A stretch of 64,000 nt of DNA from Boswellia sacra (taxonomy: Eukaryota > Streptophyta > Magnoliopsida > Sapindales > Burseraceae): NCBI GenBank assembly GCA_013180625.2, contig SNVD02008172.1, positions 186,001 to 250,000 of the forward strand, written 5' to 3'. Shown in pieces: positions 21,446 through 34,838 of this stretch. The stretch's first letter is position 1; the number at the start of each line of letters is the position of its first letter. The position numbers and the translations under genes were made by a program. Below the pieces are notes generated by a model. It worked only from the letters and a program-made list of their open reading frames with translations, had not been told where the DNA came from and made no database searches.

Positions 21446-22684
21446 TTGTTTCTGAAAATTTCAGTAAAAATTTTTATTTTTCATAATTTTTTTAATTGGC
21501 TATTTTGTCAGTGTTCATTAATTGCAGTCTATCTAAAAACTTTGTTTGGTGATTGTGATCTCTATGGGTTCACAGTAGCTTTTGGTAGCTATCTCTTACG
21601 TACAAAAGTGAGAGGAATTAAGTTAATTTATCCTTATAATTAATTCTTCATTTTCGTTTGAGTTGTTGGATATATATAAAACTTCAGTATTTGCCTTTAC
21701 TATTGTTTCTCCTTTTTTTTTTTAACTACATAGTTAATCATTCATGCTTTCAATAACTTTTGCTTGCATCTTAGAAAAGAAAATGTGAAGATGAAGGTGC
21801 ACAAAGAATATGTTACTTATGATCTTAGCTACATTTCCGTTTCTCTTCTCATTTTTGCTTTGTTTGATAGTTCATGAATAACTCTTCTGCTCTACAAATT
21901 TTTTAGACGCATAGTTAATAAGAGTAATCTCCAAGCTTCAAGTGTGGCCTTTTTATATTTAGGATTCTACTCGTAGTTTTAGTTTTGCTCATCTTTTTTC
22001 TTTATTAATTTGTAGTACGTTATGCTCTTTTGTGTTAATGCTTTTGATTTTGAATGCGATTTTGCTCGTGTTTTATCCTGTTTTATACGATTTTAAGATA
22101 AGACAAGCGAAATTCATAAAAGGATCCTATTTATTTGGTTGATGGATGTTGATTAGATGATGCTTACTTATTTGCATAAGTAATAAATAGTTTATTGGAT
22201 GGAAATCTTCAAATTTTTAAGGAAAATTTTGAGGTCAAACTTTGAACTTAAAGTTGTGAATAAATATTTGGCAAATTTGTAATCTAATGGTTGTGAGCAT
22301 GAGGTGAGGAAGTATTTAAGTTGAACATTTAAATTGCAACAGCATAACCCAAATTTTAATGAAAAATGCTTTTTTGCGATATTAATTGTCTTAAGATATG
22401 GTCTCCATGTTGTTTTCTGTTGCAAGAATTTTGTTGTTGTACAGTCTGTCTTTGCGTGTTTGACATATACATATTTTTGATCTTGTAACAGATTATAATG
22501 GATTTATGTTATCTGTTTGCATTCTTGCGTGATGTAATGCTTTCTTATTTTCTTGAGCATTGTATAAAAGCATTTGCAATATTTATGCTAAGAAGCATGT
22601 TAATGTGCCATATAACAATTTACATGCATTTTACCTTTGTTTGCATTTGCTTATACATTTTATTTTGCTTTATGGCTCTGTATG
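21446..22684. other. AT-rich host non-coding DNA
   Basis: About 1.2 kb without convincing coding sequence or element ends. It is continuous with 33484-34838 once element C is removed: GTATG at 22680-22684 is the left target duplication. Confidence 0.6.
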
Positions 22685-22823
22685 TGTCATCCAATGCTAT
22701 ACATACAGAGTATAATATTTAAACAGTCATTTAATAGTGAGCTCTGTCATATCTTTCAAAAAAATTATATTGAGTATTATCAAATACAGAGTTCCTAGTC
22801 ACAACCATAGCATTTCACTATAC

Positions 22824-22904
<81 letters not shown>

Positions 22905-25502
22905 CATATTCAAAATCAAAAGAATTTCTATAGTATGGTCATGTTAATATATAGTAGCGGTCTGTGGTTGTCAGAAGAACTCCATCAGTATTGTCAAAAG
23001 TCCTTCATCTAGCTCTCAGTCTACTAGTCACCTGAGGCACATAATAAATTTAGTGAGTAAAACTTAGTAAGTAAGCATAATGGATGTGATACAATGTTTA
23101 CTAACAGTACAGATTAGTTACATAACAGATATTATTCATAGATACTGCTTATTTCTTTTTATTCAAGCCTCAAATAACTTGTTGAAGAAGTTACACAGCA
23201 GAAACCTCTTTGCAGGGGTTACGCTCCTGCACCAATGAATCCGTATACTTGGCCAACTTTTTAGGCCATTTTCTCACTTGCCAATCACGTTTCTTTTATT
23301 TCCACAATTTCCTGTCTAAGGCCATTACACATTCTCATCCACTATTACATATATAAGTTCACTTCATATTCACTTTCCCAATTCATCACATCCTTATGTG
23401 CATTCATAAACACATAAATCATTCACACATGAATTTCCTTAAGCTAGCTACATTATTCATATGGATATCTATACACATATACACATTTCATTTAAATGCA
23501 CAATAAGGATTTACATACAATATTCGGTATTGTATTAATGACACATATCATGTCCATATCACAAAATTTAGAAGCTTCCACAGTACACTCACAAATACTT
23601 ATGAATAGTGCTCTCTAATCAAGGCAGGACTTGTCATATCACAGTCAGATTACATATATGGGCCTATATCACATAACCACCTATTGGCGGTATCCGTAGG
23701 CAAGGCATCGTCGCAGTGAGTATTTATCACATTTTCACATTGCACGAATCTGCCATCACCCAAAGGTGACAGCCCCTTAGTCCTACTGGACTCTATCCTG
23801 TCACACAGAACAGTACAAATACATATAGATGCCTACACTTGAAATAGCTCAAGGCTAGTCTGACAATCCGGGCGATACCGGACCCATGCTACTGAATCCT
23901 GTATAGAGAAACACATGGTTCAAACCTCCCCTCAAGCTATGAGAGCTAAGTTTCCTAAGTTTTGGCACGCCAATCACATTTCACAATTCACAATCAATCA
24001 CATAAAAGAAGCTCTATGTTAAGCTTCTATTACAATCACAATATATCCCAATTCAAGCATCAAAGTGCTAATGTTTAACCGTGTTACAATACACAATATT
24101 ACATACAGTGTAACACAATTTATTGTGGCCTCAGAATAGTTAGCTCACTTACCTTATACAATTCCTTTGTCGATGGTTGTTTTTAACCTAAAAACAATAC
24201 AAAATCATTTTAAGGATCATCACACATATTGGTGAAATAATTTCCCTTTTTAGCTCTATTTCTATACATACTCCATCAAGTAATTTATAACAAACAATTG
24301 TCTATTCCAAAATATACACAAAAGCATAGACAACTTTTACACTCATATAACATGTCTTCTTAAAATTTTTAGAGTCAAATAAGGTCATATGCCCACTCAA
24401 AATAACTCAATTCATTAACTCAACAATTCCGTCAACGCATTCATTTCACTGAGTAGGACAGCCTTAAAAATTTATAGGAATTGCAATACTATTCAAATAA
24501 CTACAAAATTTTGTAGGCTGGTATATAATACATATAAATACCTCCATACCAAAAATCATGGCTTTACTAGGAGTTTAAGTCATTCCAACCCAATTATTTC
24601 TAACTACCCTGTTTTGGAAACTAAAGGTTCCAGTTTTATCAAGCCAAATTTAAAAATTCATATCAATTCATACAGAGCTTAAATCTTAGTGAAAATATAC
24701 AGCGTTACAAATAACACATAGAAGAACTTGTATACCAAAAAACAAGTAATTTTACAAAGATTTGGACCTTCAACCAAATTTGTTTTCCCTTACTCTGCTC
24801 TAAGACAGGGGAAATGTGAAATCCCATACCAGAAGTTCAAAAATTCACTACAATTCACATACTTCGAATTTTTGAGTGAATCTAATTTATATACACTCTT
24901 GGACATGTCTATTTTCACTGGTAAAATTTTCAGAACTAGAAAACATTTCTCTAATTTTTAGAAATTTTCGGAATATGCACTGTTTAGTGTAAAAACACTG
25001 CAGGATTTGAACTAAACTCTCATTTCTAGCTTTGTATCCTCATCCCCTTACTTAGATACCTTCAAATCTCATTCAAATTCACATTTTCACACAATTTCCA
25101 GCATACCAAACAACAATTCTCATACTCACATCACAAGCCAAGGGAATTCTTACAAATATATAAACAATAAAACAAGAATTCTAAAAAAGAGATGAGTTCT
25201 TACCCCTTCCTTCCTTTCTTATCCTTCCTTTCCTTGAGTTCTTGGTGGTTTTTGTGAAGAAAAATAGAGAGAGCAGAGGCTAGAATATGTGAGATAGAAT
25301 TCTAGAATTCTCTCCTTTTGTAGACAAACATTAGGCCAAATTGTCACTTAGTCCTCTCTTCCCTTTCTATTATCATCAAGCCCATCACTCTTTCATTTAT
25401 TACACTCCAATTTAAATATGTCACATATACATTAACACAAATTAATACACATATATTTATAATATATGACACAATGTATACTACAAAATTTAAGATGTTA
25501 TA
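22685..25502 (-). repeat. 3' LTR of element C (left copy)
   Basis: 2818 bp; plus-strand ends TGTCATCC...AAGATGTTATA, the last pair mutated from CA. It contains a long (AT)n tract at 22836-22898. It aligns along its length with 30343-33478. Confidence 0.9.
22836..22898. repeat. (AT)n microsatellite
   Basis: About 31 AT units following three CATA units. The equivalent in the other LTR (30480-30495) has only about 8 units. Confidence 0.95.
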
Positions 25503-25520
25503 ACTCTCCCCCCCTTAAAA
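25503..25520 (-). promoter_or_regulatory. Polypurine tract of element C
   Basis: Minus strand TTTTAAGGGGGGGAGAGT immediately before the 3' LTR. Confidence 0.85.
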
Positions 25521-25547
25521 GAATTTCGTCCTCGAAATTCGACATTG

Positions 25548-27053
25548 TCATTCAAATAGGGAGGGGTATTTGGTATGCATTTCTTCCTTTAACTCCCAAG
25601 TTGCTTCCTCTATGGAGTGATTTGCCCTGTGTACTTTCACCAATGGTATGTTCCTCTTCTGTAGTCCATGTTCTTTGCAATCTACAATTCGAATCAGTCT
25701 CTCTTCATATGTAAGATCGGCTTTCAACTTCAAAAGTTCAAAACTTAACACAAGAGATGGATCTGGAATATACTTTCTTGACATGGAGACATGAAAAACA
25801 TCATGCACTCCAAACAATGAAGGTGGTAAAGCAAGTCTATATGCTGTTTCTCCAATCCTTTCTAGAATCTCATAGGGGCCAATATATCTCGGACTTAATT
25901 TTCCTTTTCTTCTAAATCGCATCACTCCTTTCATAGGGGCAACTTTGAGGAAGACTTTATCTCCTACTTCAAATTCTAACTTCTTTCTTGGCTTATCTGC
26001 ATAACTTTTCTGTCTGCTTTGCACTGCATTCATTCTGTCCTTCACCTTTCAGATGATAGCACACGTTTGTTGCATAATTTCGGGCCCAAGTATCTTTCTT
26101 TCACTAACTTCATCCCAATGGATGGGTGATCTACACTTCTTCCCATACAAGGCTTCATAAGGGGCCATTCCGATTATGGATTAATAGCTGTTGTTATATG
26201 CAAATTCCACCAAAATCAAGTGTCTGCTCCAGCTATCCTTAAAGTCCAACATGCAGGCCCTAAGCATGTCTCTAGAATCTGAATGGTCGGTCCTTTCAGA
26301 CTAACTATCTGTTTGAGGGTGAAAAGCCTTACTGAACTTCAGTTTGGTGCCCACAGCCTTATGCAAACTTTTCCATAACTGGGAGGTGAATCTTGGGTCT
26401 CGATCAGAAACAATAGATACTGGTACTCCATGTAATCTAAAAATCTCATCTACGTAGAGTTGGGCATATCTATCCATAGCGAAGATAGTGCGTACAGGAA
26501 GAAAATGTGCTGATTTTATCAACTGGTCTACAATTACCCAAATTACATCACATCCGTTTCTAGTCTTCGGTAGACCTACAACAAAATCTATAGTGATGTG
26601 CTCCCATTTTCATTCCTGTATCGATAGTGGATTAAGCAATTCTGATGGTCTTTGATGCTCAGCTTTAACTTGTTGGCAGACCAAGCATTGTTCAACAAAT
26701 TGAGCTATCTCCTTTTTCATACCAACCCACCAGTAGTTATTTCGGAGATCCCTGTACATCTTTGTACAGTCAAGATGCACTGAATAAGGAGAATTATGTG
26801 CTTCATTCATAATTTCTCGTTTTAATTCCATCACATTAGGCACACACAATCTTCCTTCGAAATATAATACCCCGTCGGTGGAGGTAACGAAACCTGGCCT
26901 CTTTCCAAATGGAACTTCTTCCATCACCCTCTTCAAAAAGGCATCTTCACATTGACTCCTCTTAATCCTCTCAATAACAGTGGGTTGCACAATCAATGAA
27001 GCCAAGTGTAGGTATTCATTCGGCTGAACAATCTCAATAACAAATTTCTCCAA
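25548..27053 (-). pseudogene. pol: Integrase and chromodomain-like tail of element C
   Basis: The N-terminal HHCC zinc region is at 26660-26790 (HNSPYSVHLDCTKMYRDL, CLVCQQVK). The core has SIVSDRDPRFTSQLW and AFHPQTDS followed by a stop. The C-terminal part (25548-26045) is open: VGDKVFLKVAPMKGVMRFRR, LSPRYIGPYEIL, HDVFHVSMSRKYIPDPS, ending VKVHRANHSIEEATWELKEE, which resembles the degenerate chromodomain of Tekay/Del elements. Stops separate the parts. Confidence 0.88.
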
Positions 27054-28260
27054 ATCCTATATTATTGGTCGTTGTGTGGTGATTAGAGCAGCCATATGTC
27101 CAAAAGACTTCCGACATACGGCATCTGCCACCACATTCGCTTTTCCAGGATGATAATTAATGACACAATCATAATCCTTGACCAATTCAAGCCATCGCCT
27201 CTACCTCATATTTAATTCCTTTTGAATGAAGAAATATTTAAGGCTCTCATGGTCAGTATAGATCTCACATCTTGCTTTGTACAAGTAATGCCTCCAAATT
27301 TTTAATGCAAACAACACGACTGCCAGTTCTAGATCATGGGTAGGCTAATTCTTCTCATAGTCCTTCAATTGTCGAGATGCATAAGCTATGACTTTGCCAT
27401 TTTGCATTAAATCACATCCCAACCCTTCTTAGAAGCATCACTGTATATCACAAATCCCTCTAAACTAGAAGGAATGATCAGTACTGGAGTTGTCACCAGT
27501 CGGTTCTTGAGTTCCTGGAAACTCTTTTCACAGTCTTCCGACCATACAAAAGCTATATTCTTCCTGGTTAACTATGTTAATGGTGAGGCTATCCTAGAAA
27601 AACCTTCAACAAATCTCCTACAGTACCCGGCCAATCCCAGAAAACTTCGTACTTTAGTTACATTAGTTGGTCTCGGCCACTTCATAATAGCTTCCATTTT
27701 ATTTGGGTCTACAGAGATTCCATCACCTGAAACAATATAACCAAGAAGGAAATCTGATTAAGCCAAAACTCACATTTCTTGAATTTGGCATATAGTTTCT
27801 TCTCTCTCAATATCTGCAACACCATTCTTAAATGCTCTTTGTGTTCTTCGGAATCCTTAAAATACACCAAGATATCATCAATGAATACAATGACGAATTT
27901 GTCCAAGAATTCCTTAAAAACGCGATTCATAAGATCTATAAAAGCTATTGAAGCATTAGTGAGTTCGAAAGGCATCACAAAGAATTCATAGTGCCCATAC
28001 CTCATTCGAAAGGCAGTCTTGGCAATGTCTTCCTTTCTAATCTTTAATTGATGATATCCAGATCGAAGATCAATCTTGGAAAACACGCTTGCCCCAAGTG
28101 ACTGATTGAGCAAATCATGAATCCTTGGAAGTGGATACTTATTCTTTATAGTCACCTGATTCAATTCACGATAATCAATGCACAATCTCATTGTTCCATC
28201 CTTTTTTTTCACAAACAGAACCGGTGCTCCCCAAGGAGAGACACTGGGACGGATGAAACC
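27054..28260 (-). pseudogene. pol: Reverse transcriptase and RNase H of element C
   Basis: Minus-strand RT from about 28212: [40 protein letters not shown] and the catalytic [17 protein letters not shown] frameshift near 27770 is followed by readable RT thumb and RNase H segments ([28 protein letters not shown]) across several stops. Confidence 0.88.
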
Positions 28261-28900
28261 CTTATCCAGTAACTCCTGTAACTGCTCCTTCAGTTCCTTA
28301 AGTTCTGTGGTGACATCCGATATGGAGCTTTGGATATAGGAGTGGTTCCCGATAAAAGATCGATAGTGAATTCAATCTCTCGATCAGGAGGAAGTCCGGG
28401 TAATTCTTCTGGAAATACATCTGTAAATTCATTTACACTTGAATGTTCTGAATACTCTTTTCTTCCTTCTATGTTTCTATAACATAAGCCAAGAAACACA
28501 TACATCCCTTCCAAAGGAACTTTTGAGCTTTCAAGGCTGAGACAATCCGTGGTAATGAAATTATGTTCGTCCTGACAAAACTGCACTCCAATCCGATTGG
28601 GGTATGGAATACCACTTTCTTCTCAAAACATTTGACATCTGCACGATATTTAGATAGCCAATCTATGCCTAGAATCACATCAAAATCACGCATCTCTAAG
28701 ATGATTAGATTGGCCTCTAACTCTTGACTGTTAATTTTAATCGAGCAGGATTTTAACTTTTCTTTAGCACGCAATGTCGTTCTCGATGAAGTAGAAACAC
28801 ACATCTTAACATCCATAATTAAGGGTTTTGCTTTCACTTTATTAGCAAAAGTACGAGACATAAATGAATGAGTGGCACCCGAGTCAAACAATACATAAGC
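28261..28900 (-). pseudogene. pol: Protease of element C
   Basis: The aspartic protease motif LFDSGATHSFMS lies near 28860-28895, followed by VILGIDWLSKYRADV near 28640-28690. The link to RT ([20 protein letters not shown], 28370-28430) is in another frame. Confidence 0.88.
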
Positions 28901-30060
28901 ATTATGACCAAGAACAGAGACAATACCAGAAACAACGGATGGAGCTTCCCGAGCTTCAACAGTGGTGAGGGCACAAACTCTTCCTTATACTCGTGGTTCT
29001 CTACCCAAAGCATTCTGAATTCTACTAGGAGCATTTGGAGCTTTACTGGCTTCAGGACATGAAGAAACAAAGTGTCCGGTTTTGCCACATCGAAAGCACG
29101 CTCCAGTCTTCAAATAACACGTTCCTCAATGCGGCCTGTGGCATGTATCACATATAGGCAATTCTTTTCTACCCGTATTCTGTTTCTTCTTCCCCTTGGC
29201 TTTCTCAAACCGTTTATTATTGTTTCTCCACGGCTTCCTTGATTGAGAACCCGAACCTTCTTCTTTAAACTTGACAACTTCATCCATTTCTTCATCTCTG
29301 GCCAATATCTAAGCCTTCCTCAACACTGCACTATAGCTTTTCAAATTTTAGTACTTCCAAATGCTTTCTGATTTTTGGTTTTAGGCCTCTCTTAAAGAAC
29401 TTGGCTTTCTCCTCTTTCGTATTGATGAGATATGGCGCGAATCTGGATAAAGCCTCAAACTTCCTTTCATATTTTGTAAGGTACATGGACCCTTGAGTTA
29501 ACTGCATAAATTCAACAATCTTTTCATTCTTCAATGATTGGGGAAAATACTTGTCATAAAACTACTCCTTGAACTGAGCCAAGTTGAGCACTCCACCTTC
29601 CACAGTGTGAGCTCTCTTTTTCATTTCCCACCAATAACTTGCACTACATATAAAAGTAGCACATGTAAGCCGTTGTGCATCAGTACACCCCATAAGCTCG
29701 AATATTTTCACCATTTCACGAACCCATTTCTTCTGCAACTAATAGATCTATTGAGCCCGTAAAGGATAGAGGATTGAGTCTTCTAAACTGCTCCATAACT
29801 TGTATATTATCAAAAGTGGTGGAACTAGGTTGTGAAGCTTCTCATCTCACATCTGTCAAAATCTGTACCAATTCCTAGACTGTAGTGTCCTAAGCCCGTG
29901 AGCTACTACTAGTCTCAACTTGCCTCTTCGGTCTTCTATTTCTTACCAAAGCAGGTTCATCCAACTCTGAAGTTCGTCTCACTTTAGATGTGGAGCTAAC
30001 TCTCCTCATTTCCTCCATGGTAGGGTTATCAGCTCTCTTGGGTCATCCAGGTTGAGGCAT
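28901..30060 (-). pseudogene. gag: Gag of element C
   Basis: Starts at minus-strand ATG 30060 (MPQPG). Recognisable pieces are MEQFRRLNPLSFTGS, then LTQGSMYLTKYERKFEALSR (29331-29534) and the zinc knuckle CFRCGKTGHFVSSC near 29065-29105. More than ten stops and shifts make it non-functional. Confidence 0.8.
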
Positions 30061-30320
30061 GATTATCAATTCTGATCATTAGAACAGAATAAAGCACCAT
30101 GTAATAAAAATAATAATTAGTGATCCCTCTTCATATTAAAACATCTCAAAGATCTCAACATGGAAATCAAACAATTATCAACTTAATTTCACACCTTACA
30201 TGGCACCAAAAAAACATTCTAGTTTTACTTCAAAAGCTAATTTAGCTTATTTACCATGGAGGATTTGGCATGGACTCAGTTCTCTTGACCGCTTGCAATA
30301 AAAGTGTCTACAGAACCTTA
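30061..30320 (-). other. Leader of element C
   Basis: Non-coding sequence between gag and the primer site; nothing further recognised. Confidence 0.6.
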
Positions 30321-30338
30321 AACCTGGCTTTGATACCA
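30321..30338 (-). promoter_or_regulatory. Primer-binding site of element C (tRNA-iMet)
   Basis: Minus strand TGGTATCAAAGCCAGGTT, one mismatch from the extended initiator tRNA-Met site, four bases from the LTR. Confidence 0.88.
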
Positions 30339-30342
30339 CTAC

Positions 30343-33300
30343 TGTCACATCCAATATTGTACATACAAAGTGTAACATTTAAACAGTCATTTAACAGTGA
30401 ACTCTGTCATTTCTTTCAAAAAAATTATATTGAGTATTATCAAATACAGAGTTCCTAGTCACAACCATAACATTTCACTATATATATATATATATAGACA
30501 TTCAAAACCAAAAGAATTTCTATAGTATGGTCATGTTAATATGAGGCAGCGGTCCATGGTTGTCAAGGAAACTCCGTCAGTATTGCCAAAAGTCCTCCAT
30601 CTAGCTCTCAGTCTACTGGTCATCTGAGGCACAAAATAAATTTAGTGAGTTAAACTCAGTAAATAAGCTTAATGGATGTGATACAGTGTTTACTAATAAT
30701 ACAGATTAGTTACAAAACAGATACTATTCACAGATACTGTTTACTTCTTATTATTCAAGCCTCAAGTAATTTGTTGAAGAAGTTACACAATAGAAATCTT
30801 TTTCTCAATTCATCACATAAATAAGTTCACTTCATATTCACTTTCTTAATTCATCACATCCTCATGTGCATTCATAAACACATAAATCATTCACACATGA
30901 GTTTCCTTAAGCTAGCTACATTATTTATATGGATATCCATACACATATACACATTTCATTTAAATGAACAATAAGGATTCACATACAATATTTGATACTG
31001 TACTAATGACACATATCATGTCCATATCACAAAATTCGGAAGCTTCCACAGTACAGTCACAAATGCTTTGGAATAGTGCTATCTAATCAAGGTAGGACTT
31101 ATCATATCACAGTTAGATCACATATATGGGCCCATATACAAAGCCCTCTATTGGCGGCATCCATAGGCAAGGCATCGTTGCAGTGAGCATTTATCGTATT
31201 CTCACATTGCACGAATCCGTCTTCACCCAAAGGTGACAGCCACTTAGTCCTATTGAACTCTATCCTGCCACACGAAATAGTACAGATACACATAGATGCC
31301 TACACTTTCCCAATTCATCACATCCTTATGTGCATTCATAAACACATAAATCATTCACACATGAATTTCCTTAAGCTAGCTACATTATTCATATGGATAT
31401 CTATACACATATACACATTTCATTTAAATGCACAATAAGGATTTACATACAATATTCGGTACTGTATTAATGACACATATCATGTCCATATCACAAAATT
31501 TGGAAGCTTCCACAGTACAGTCACAAATACTTATGAATAGTGCTCTCTAATCAAGGCAGGACTTATCATATCACAGTCAGATTACATATATGGGCCCATA
31601 TCACATAACCACCTATTGGCGGCATCCGTAGGCAAGGCATCGTCGCAGTGAGTATTTATCACATTTTCACATTGCACGAATCTGCCATCACCCAAAGGTG
31701 ACAGCCCCTTAGTCCTACTGGACTCTATCCTGTCACACAGAATAGTACAAATACATATAGATGCCTACACTTGAAATAGCTCAAGGCTAGTCTGACAATC
31801 CGGGCGATACTGGGTCCATGCTACCGAATCCCGTATAGAGAATCACATGGTTCAGACCTCCCCTCAAGCTATGAGAGCTAGGTTTCCTAAGTTTTGGCAT
31901 GCCAATCACATTTCACAATTCACAATCAATGACATAAAAGAAGCTCTATATTAAGTTTCTAGTACAGTCACAATATATCCCAATTCAAGCATCAAAGTGC
32001 TAACATTTAACCGTGTTAAAATACACAATATTACATACAGTGTAACACAATTTATTGTGGCGTCAAAATAGTTAGCTCACTTACCATATACAGCTCCTTT
32101 GTCGATGCTTGTTTTTAACCTAAAGGCAACACAAAATCATTTTAAGGGTCAACATACATCTTGGTGAAATAATTCCCCTTTTTGGGTCTATTTCCATACA
32201 TACTCCATCAAACAATTTATAACAGACAATTGTCCATTCCAAAATCCATACAAAAGCATAGACAACTTTTACACTCATATAACATGTCTCCTTAAAATAT
32301 TTAGAGCTAAATAAGGTCATATGCCCACTCAAAATAACTCAATTCATTAACTCAACAATTCTATCAATGCATTCATTTCACTAAGTAGGACAGCCTTAAA
32401 AATTTATAGGAATTACAATACTACTTAAATAACTACAAAATTTTACAGGCTAGTATATAACACATATAAATAGCTCCATACCAAAAATCATGGCTTTACA
32501 AGGAGTTTAAGTCATTCAAACCCAATTATTTCTAATTGCCCTGTTTCAAAAATTAAAGGTTTCAGTTTTATCAAGCCAAATTTAAAAATTCATAGCAATT
32601 CATACAGAGCTTCAATCTTAGTGAAAATTTATAGCGTCACAAATGACATGTATGAGAACTTGCATACCAAAAATCAAGTAATTTTACAAAGAGTTGGACC
32701 TTCAAACAAATTCGTTTTCCCTTACTCTGTTCTAGGATAGGGGAAATGTGAAATCCCATACTAGAAGTTCAAAAATTCACTACAATTCACATACTTTGAG
32801 TTTTTGAGTGAATCTAATTTTTATACACTCCTGGACATGTCTATTTTCACCAGTAAAATTTCTAGAACCAGAAAACATTTTCCTAATTTTTAGGAATTTT
32901 TGGAATATGTACTGTTTAGTGTAAAAATACCGCAAAATTTGAACTAAACTCTCATTTCTATCTTTGTATCCTCATCCCCTTACTTAGAGACCTTCAAATC
33001 TCATTCAAATTAACATTTCCACACAATTTCCAGCATATCAAACAACAATTCTCATACTCATATCACAAGCCAAAGGAATTCTTGCAAATATATAAACAAT
33101 AAAACAATAATTCTAAAGAAGAGATGAGTACTGAAAGGAATTCACTGAAGCAGTGGGCAGGACGGATTACCACTTCCTTCCTTTCTTCTCCTTCCTTTCC
33201 TTGAGTTCTTGGTGGTTTTTGTGAAGAAAAATAAAGAGAGCAAGGGGTGGAACATGTGAGCTAGGGAGCAAAATGATAGAATTCTCTCCCTTTTATAGAA

Positions 33301-33478
33301 AAACATTACGCCAAATTGTCACTTAGTCACTCTCTTCCCTTTTTATTATCATTAAGCCCATCACTCTTTCATTTATTACACTCCAATTTAAATATATGAC
33401 ATATACATTAACACATATTAATACACATATATTCATAATATATGACACAATGTATAGTACAAAATTTAAGATGTTACA
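30343..33478 (-). repeat. 5' LTR of element C (right copy)
   Basis: 3136 bp; plus-strand ends TGTCACATCC...AAGATGTTACA. It is longer than its partner mainly because of a 464-bp tandem duplication (units about 30841-31304 and 31305-31768). The second unit is closer to the left LTR than the first. Confidence 0.9.
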
Positions 33479-33483
33479 GTATG

Positions 33484-34838
33484 CACGCACATGAATCGGT
33501 TGATTAAATCCTAATCACTCCTTTTCCTGGGATGAGTCCTTGGAAACCCACAAAAAGTTCCTGGAAACTGCACGTATTAGAGAAGTTAGTCACCACATTT
33601 TGCTTTTCTCCAAGACGACACCAATTCAACTAGTGCAAGAAGAAGAAATGGAATTAAGGTTATACCTTCATATTCACAGTTAATTTCAATATATTGGAGT
33701 GTAATATGGTAACCCATGACAGTGGCTAATTTCTCTAGGCATTTTGACTTACCGATTGTTGGTTTGCAGCTATTTCCTTCTGGCACTTTTAAAATCATTA
33801 CAAATTTGTTTGAGATCCTTAACTCTTTAATTATGGATTTACATACTTGCAATAGTTGCACCGCATTGATGGTGATGATTATTATTATGGTAATTTTATA
33901 TTTGTTTCTGTCATTTCTTAGTGATAGGGATAAACAGGTTCTAGGTTTAATTGTCAGCATTCCCTTTAATATTTTCAAAGCCATTAAGATAGAGTAAATC
34001 TACATTTTTATGGATTAAGCATCTGTTCTTACTGTTTCAGAATATGTTCTTAATTTGTGGGTGCAGGAATAAAAAGAACTACTTGTGTAGCTATAACCCA
34101 AAATTGCATAGAACCTAAAAGCTTACACACCAGCCTTGTCATCTACTAACCACAGCAACTTTTAGTGTCCTCTGCATTATCACCTTAGTTAGCTCAGCTC
34201 TAGTTTCAATTTTAGTTCAGAGTGATAGTTACAAGCATATAGGAATGGTAGGATTGTTCAATCTTAAGTAGCTAGTCGTTTGATGATCTACACTTTACAG
34301 TTATAAATAAGTTGTGGAATGTATTCATAGCCTTAGGTACAAAACAATGTTCTCTTTTGTGCATTTTTTTATTTTTTTAATCTAGGAGATACAATATTTT
34401 TTGTTAATATCAACTGGTTGATGTTACATGATCTAAGGGTAGAGGATTGGACCCGAGTTATGCATATGACCAATTTTATTTTATTTTTCTTGGTAGTGTG
34501 AAGTAGTGCTAGGTACTCAGTTTCTATTGTATAGTTATTTTAGTGAAGAAATCTTTTTGACTGTCACATATAATTGTCATTATAAGGCTAACCAATTACA
34601 TCGTATGGTTCTATGCATGTACTCAGATCATTTTTTCTTTTTTAATTTTTAAAGTACCCTATAAATTAATTAACATATGTTTTTGCAAAACGTAAACTCC
34701 CTTGCACGTACAATTGCAGATTTTTGAACAATAATAGGACTTTTATTTTGTTGTTACATGTAGATCTTCTTACTCCACTACTACTTGCTGATGATGACAT
34801 CTTTCTTTTATTTTTTTTATTTTTCAAAAATTTCTGGT
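33484..34838. other. Host non-coding DNA between elements C and D
   Basis: AT-rich with overlapping short open frames on both strands (33586-33997) that resemble no family known to me. The last bases, CTGGT (34834-34838), are the left target copy of D. Confidence 0.55.

Larger units (their letters stand above)
22685..33478 (-). mobile_element. Gypsy chromovirus (Tekay/Del-like) retrotransposon C
   Basis: 10.8-kb element on the minus strand with LTRs of 2818 bp (3', left) and 3136 bp (5', right), a perfect GTATG target duplication (22680-22684, 33479-33483), a tRNA-iMet primer site next to the right LTR and a purine tract next to the left LTR. The domain order gag, protease, RT, RNase H, integrase, chromodomain-like tail is that of Gypsy chromoviruses. 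Gag is heavily broken and pol has many stops. Confidence 0.92.

Noticed and set aside
22737..23012. Open frame with a long IYIY run
   Set aside because: Translation of the (AT)n microsatellite in the LTR of element C.
33586..33997. Overlapping open frames on both strands in host DNA
   Set aside because: No family resemblance, no conserved motif, hydrophobic low-complexity translation; treated as chance.
34626..34641. GATCATTTTTTCTTTT occurs both left and right of element D (also at 51381)
   Set aside because: It is about 200 bp from the left border and low in complexity. The 5-bp flanks CTGGT/CTGAT are a better target duplication.
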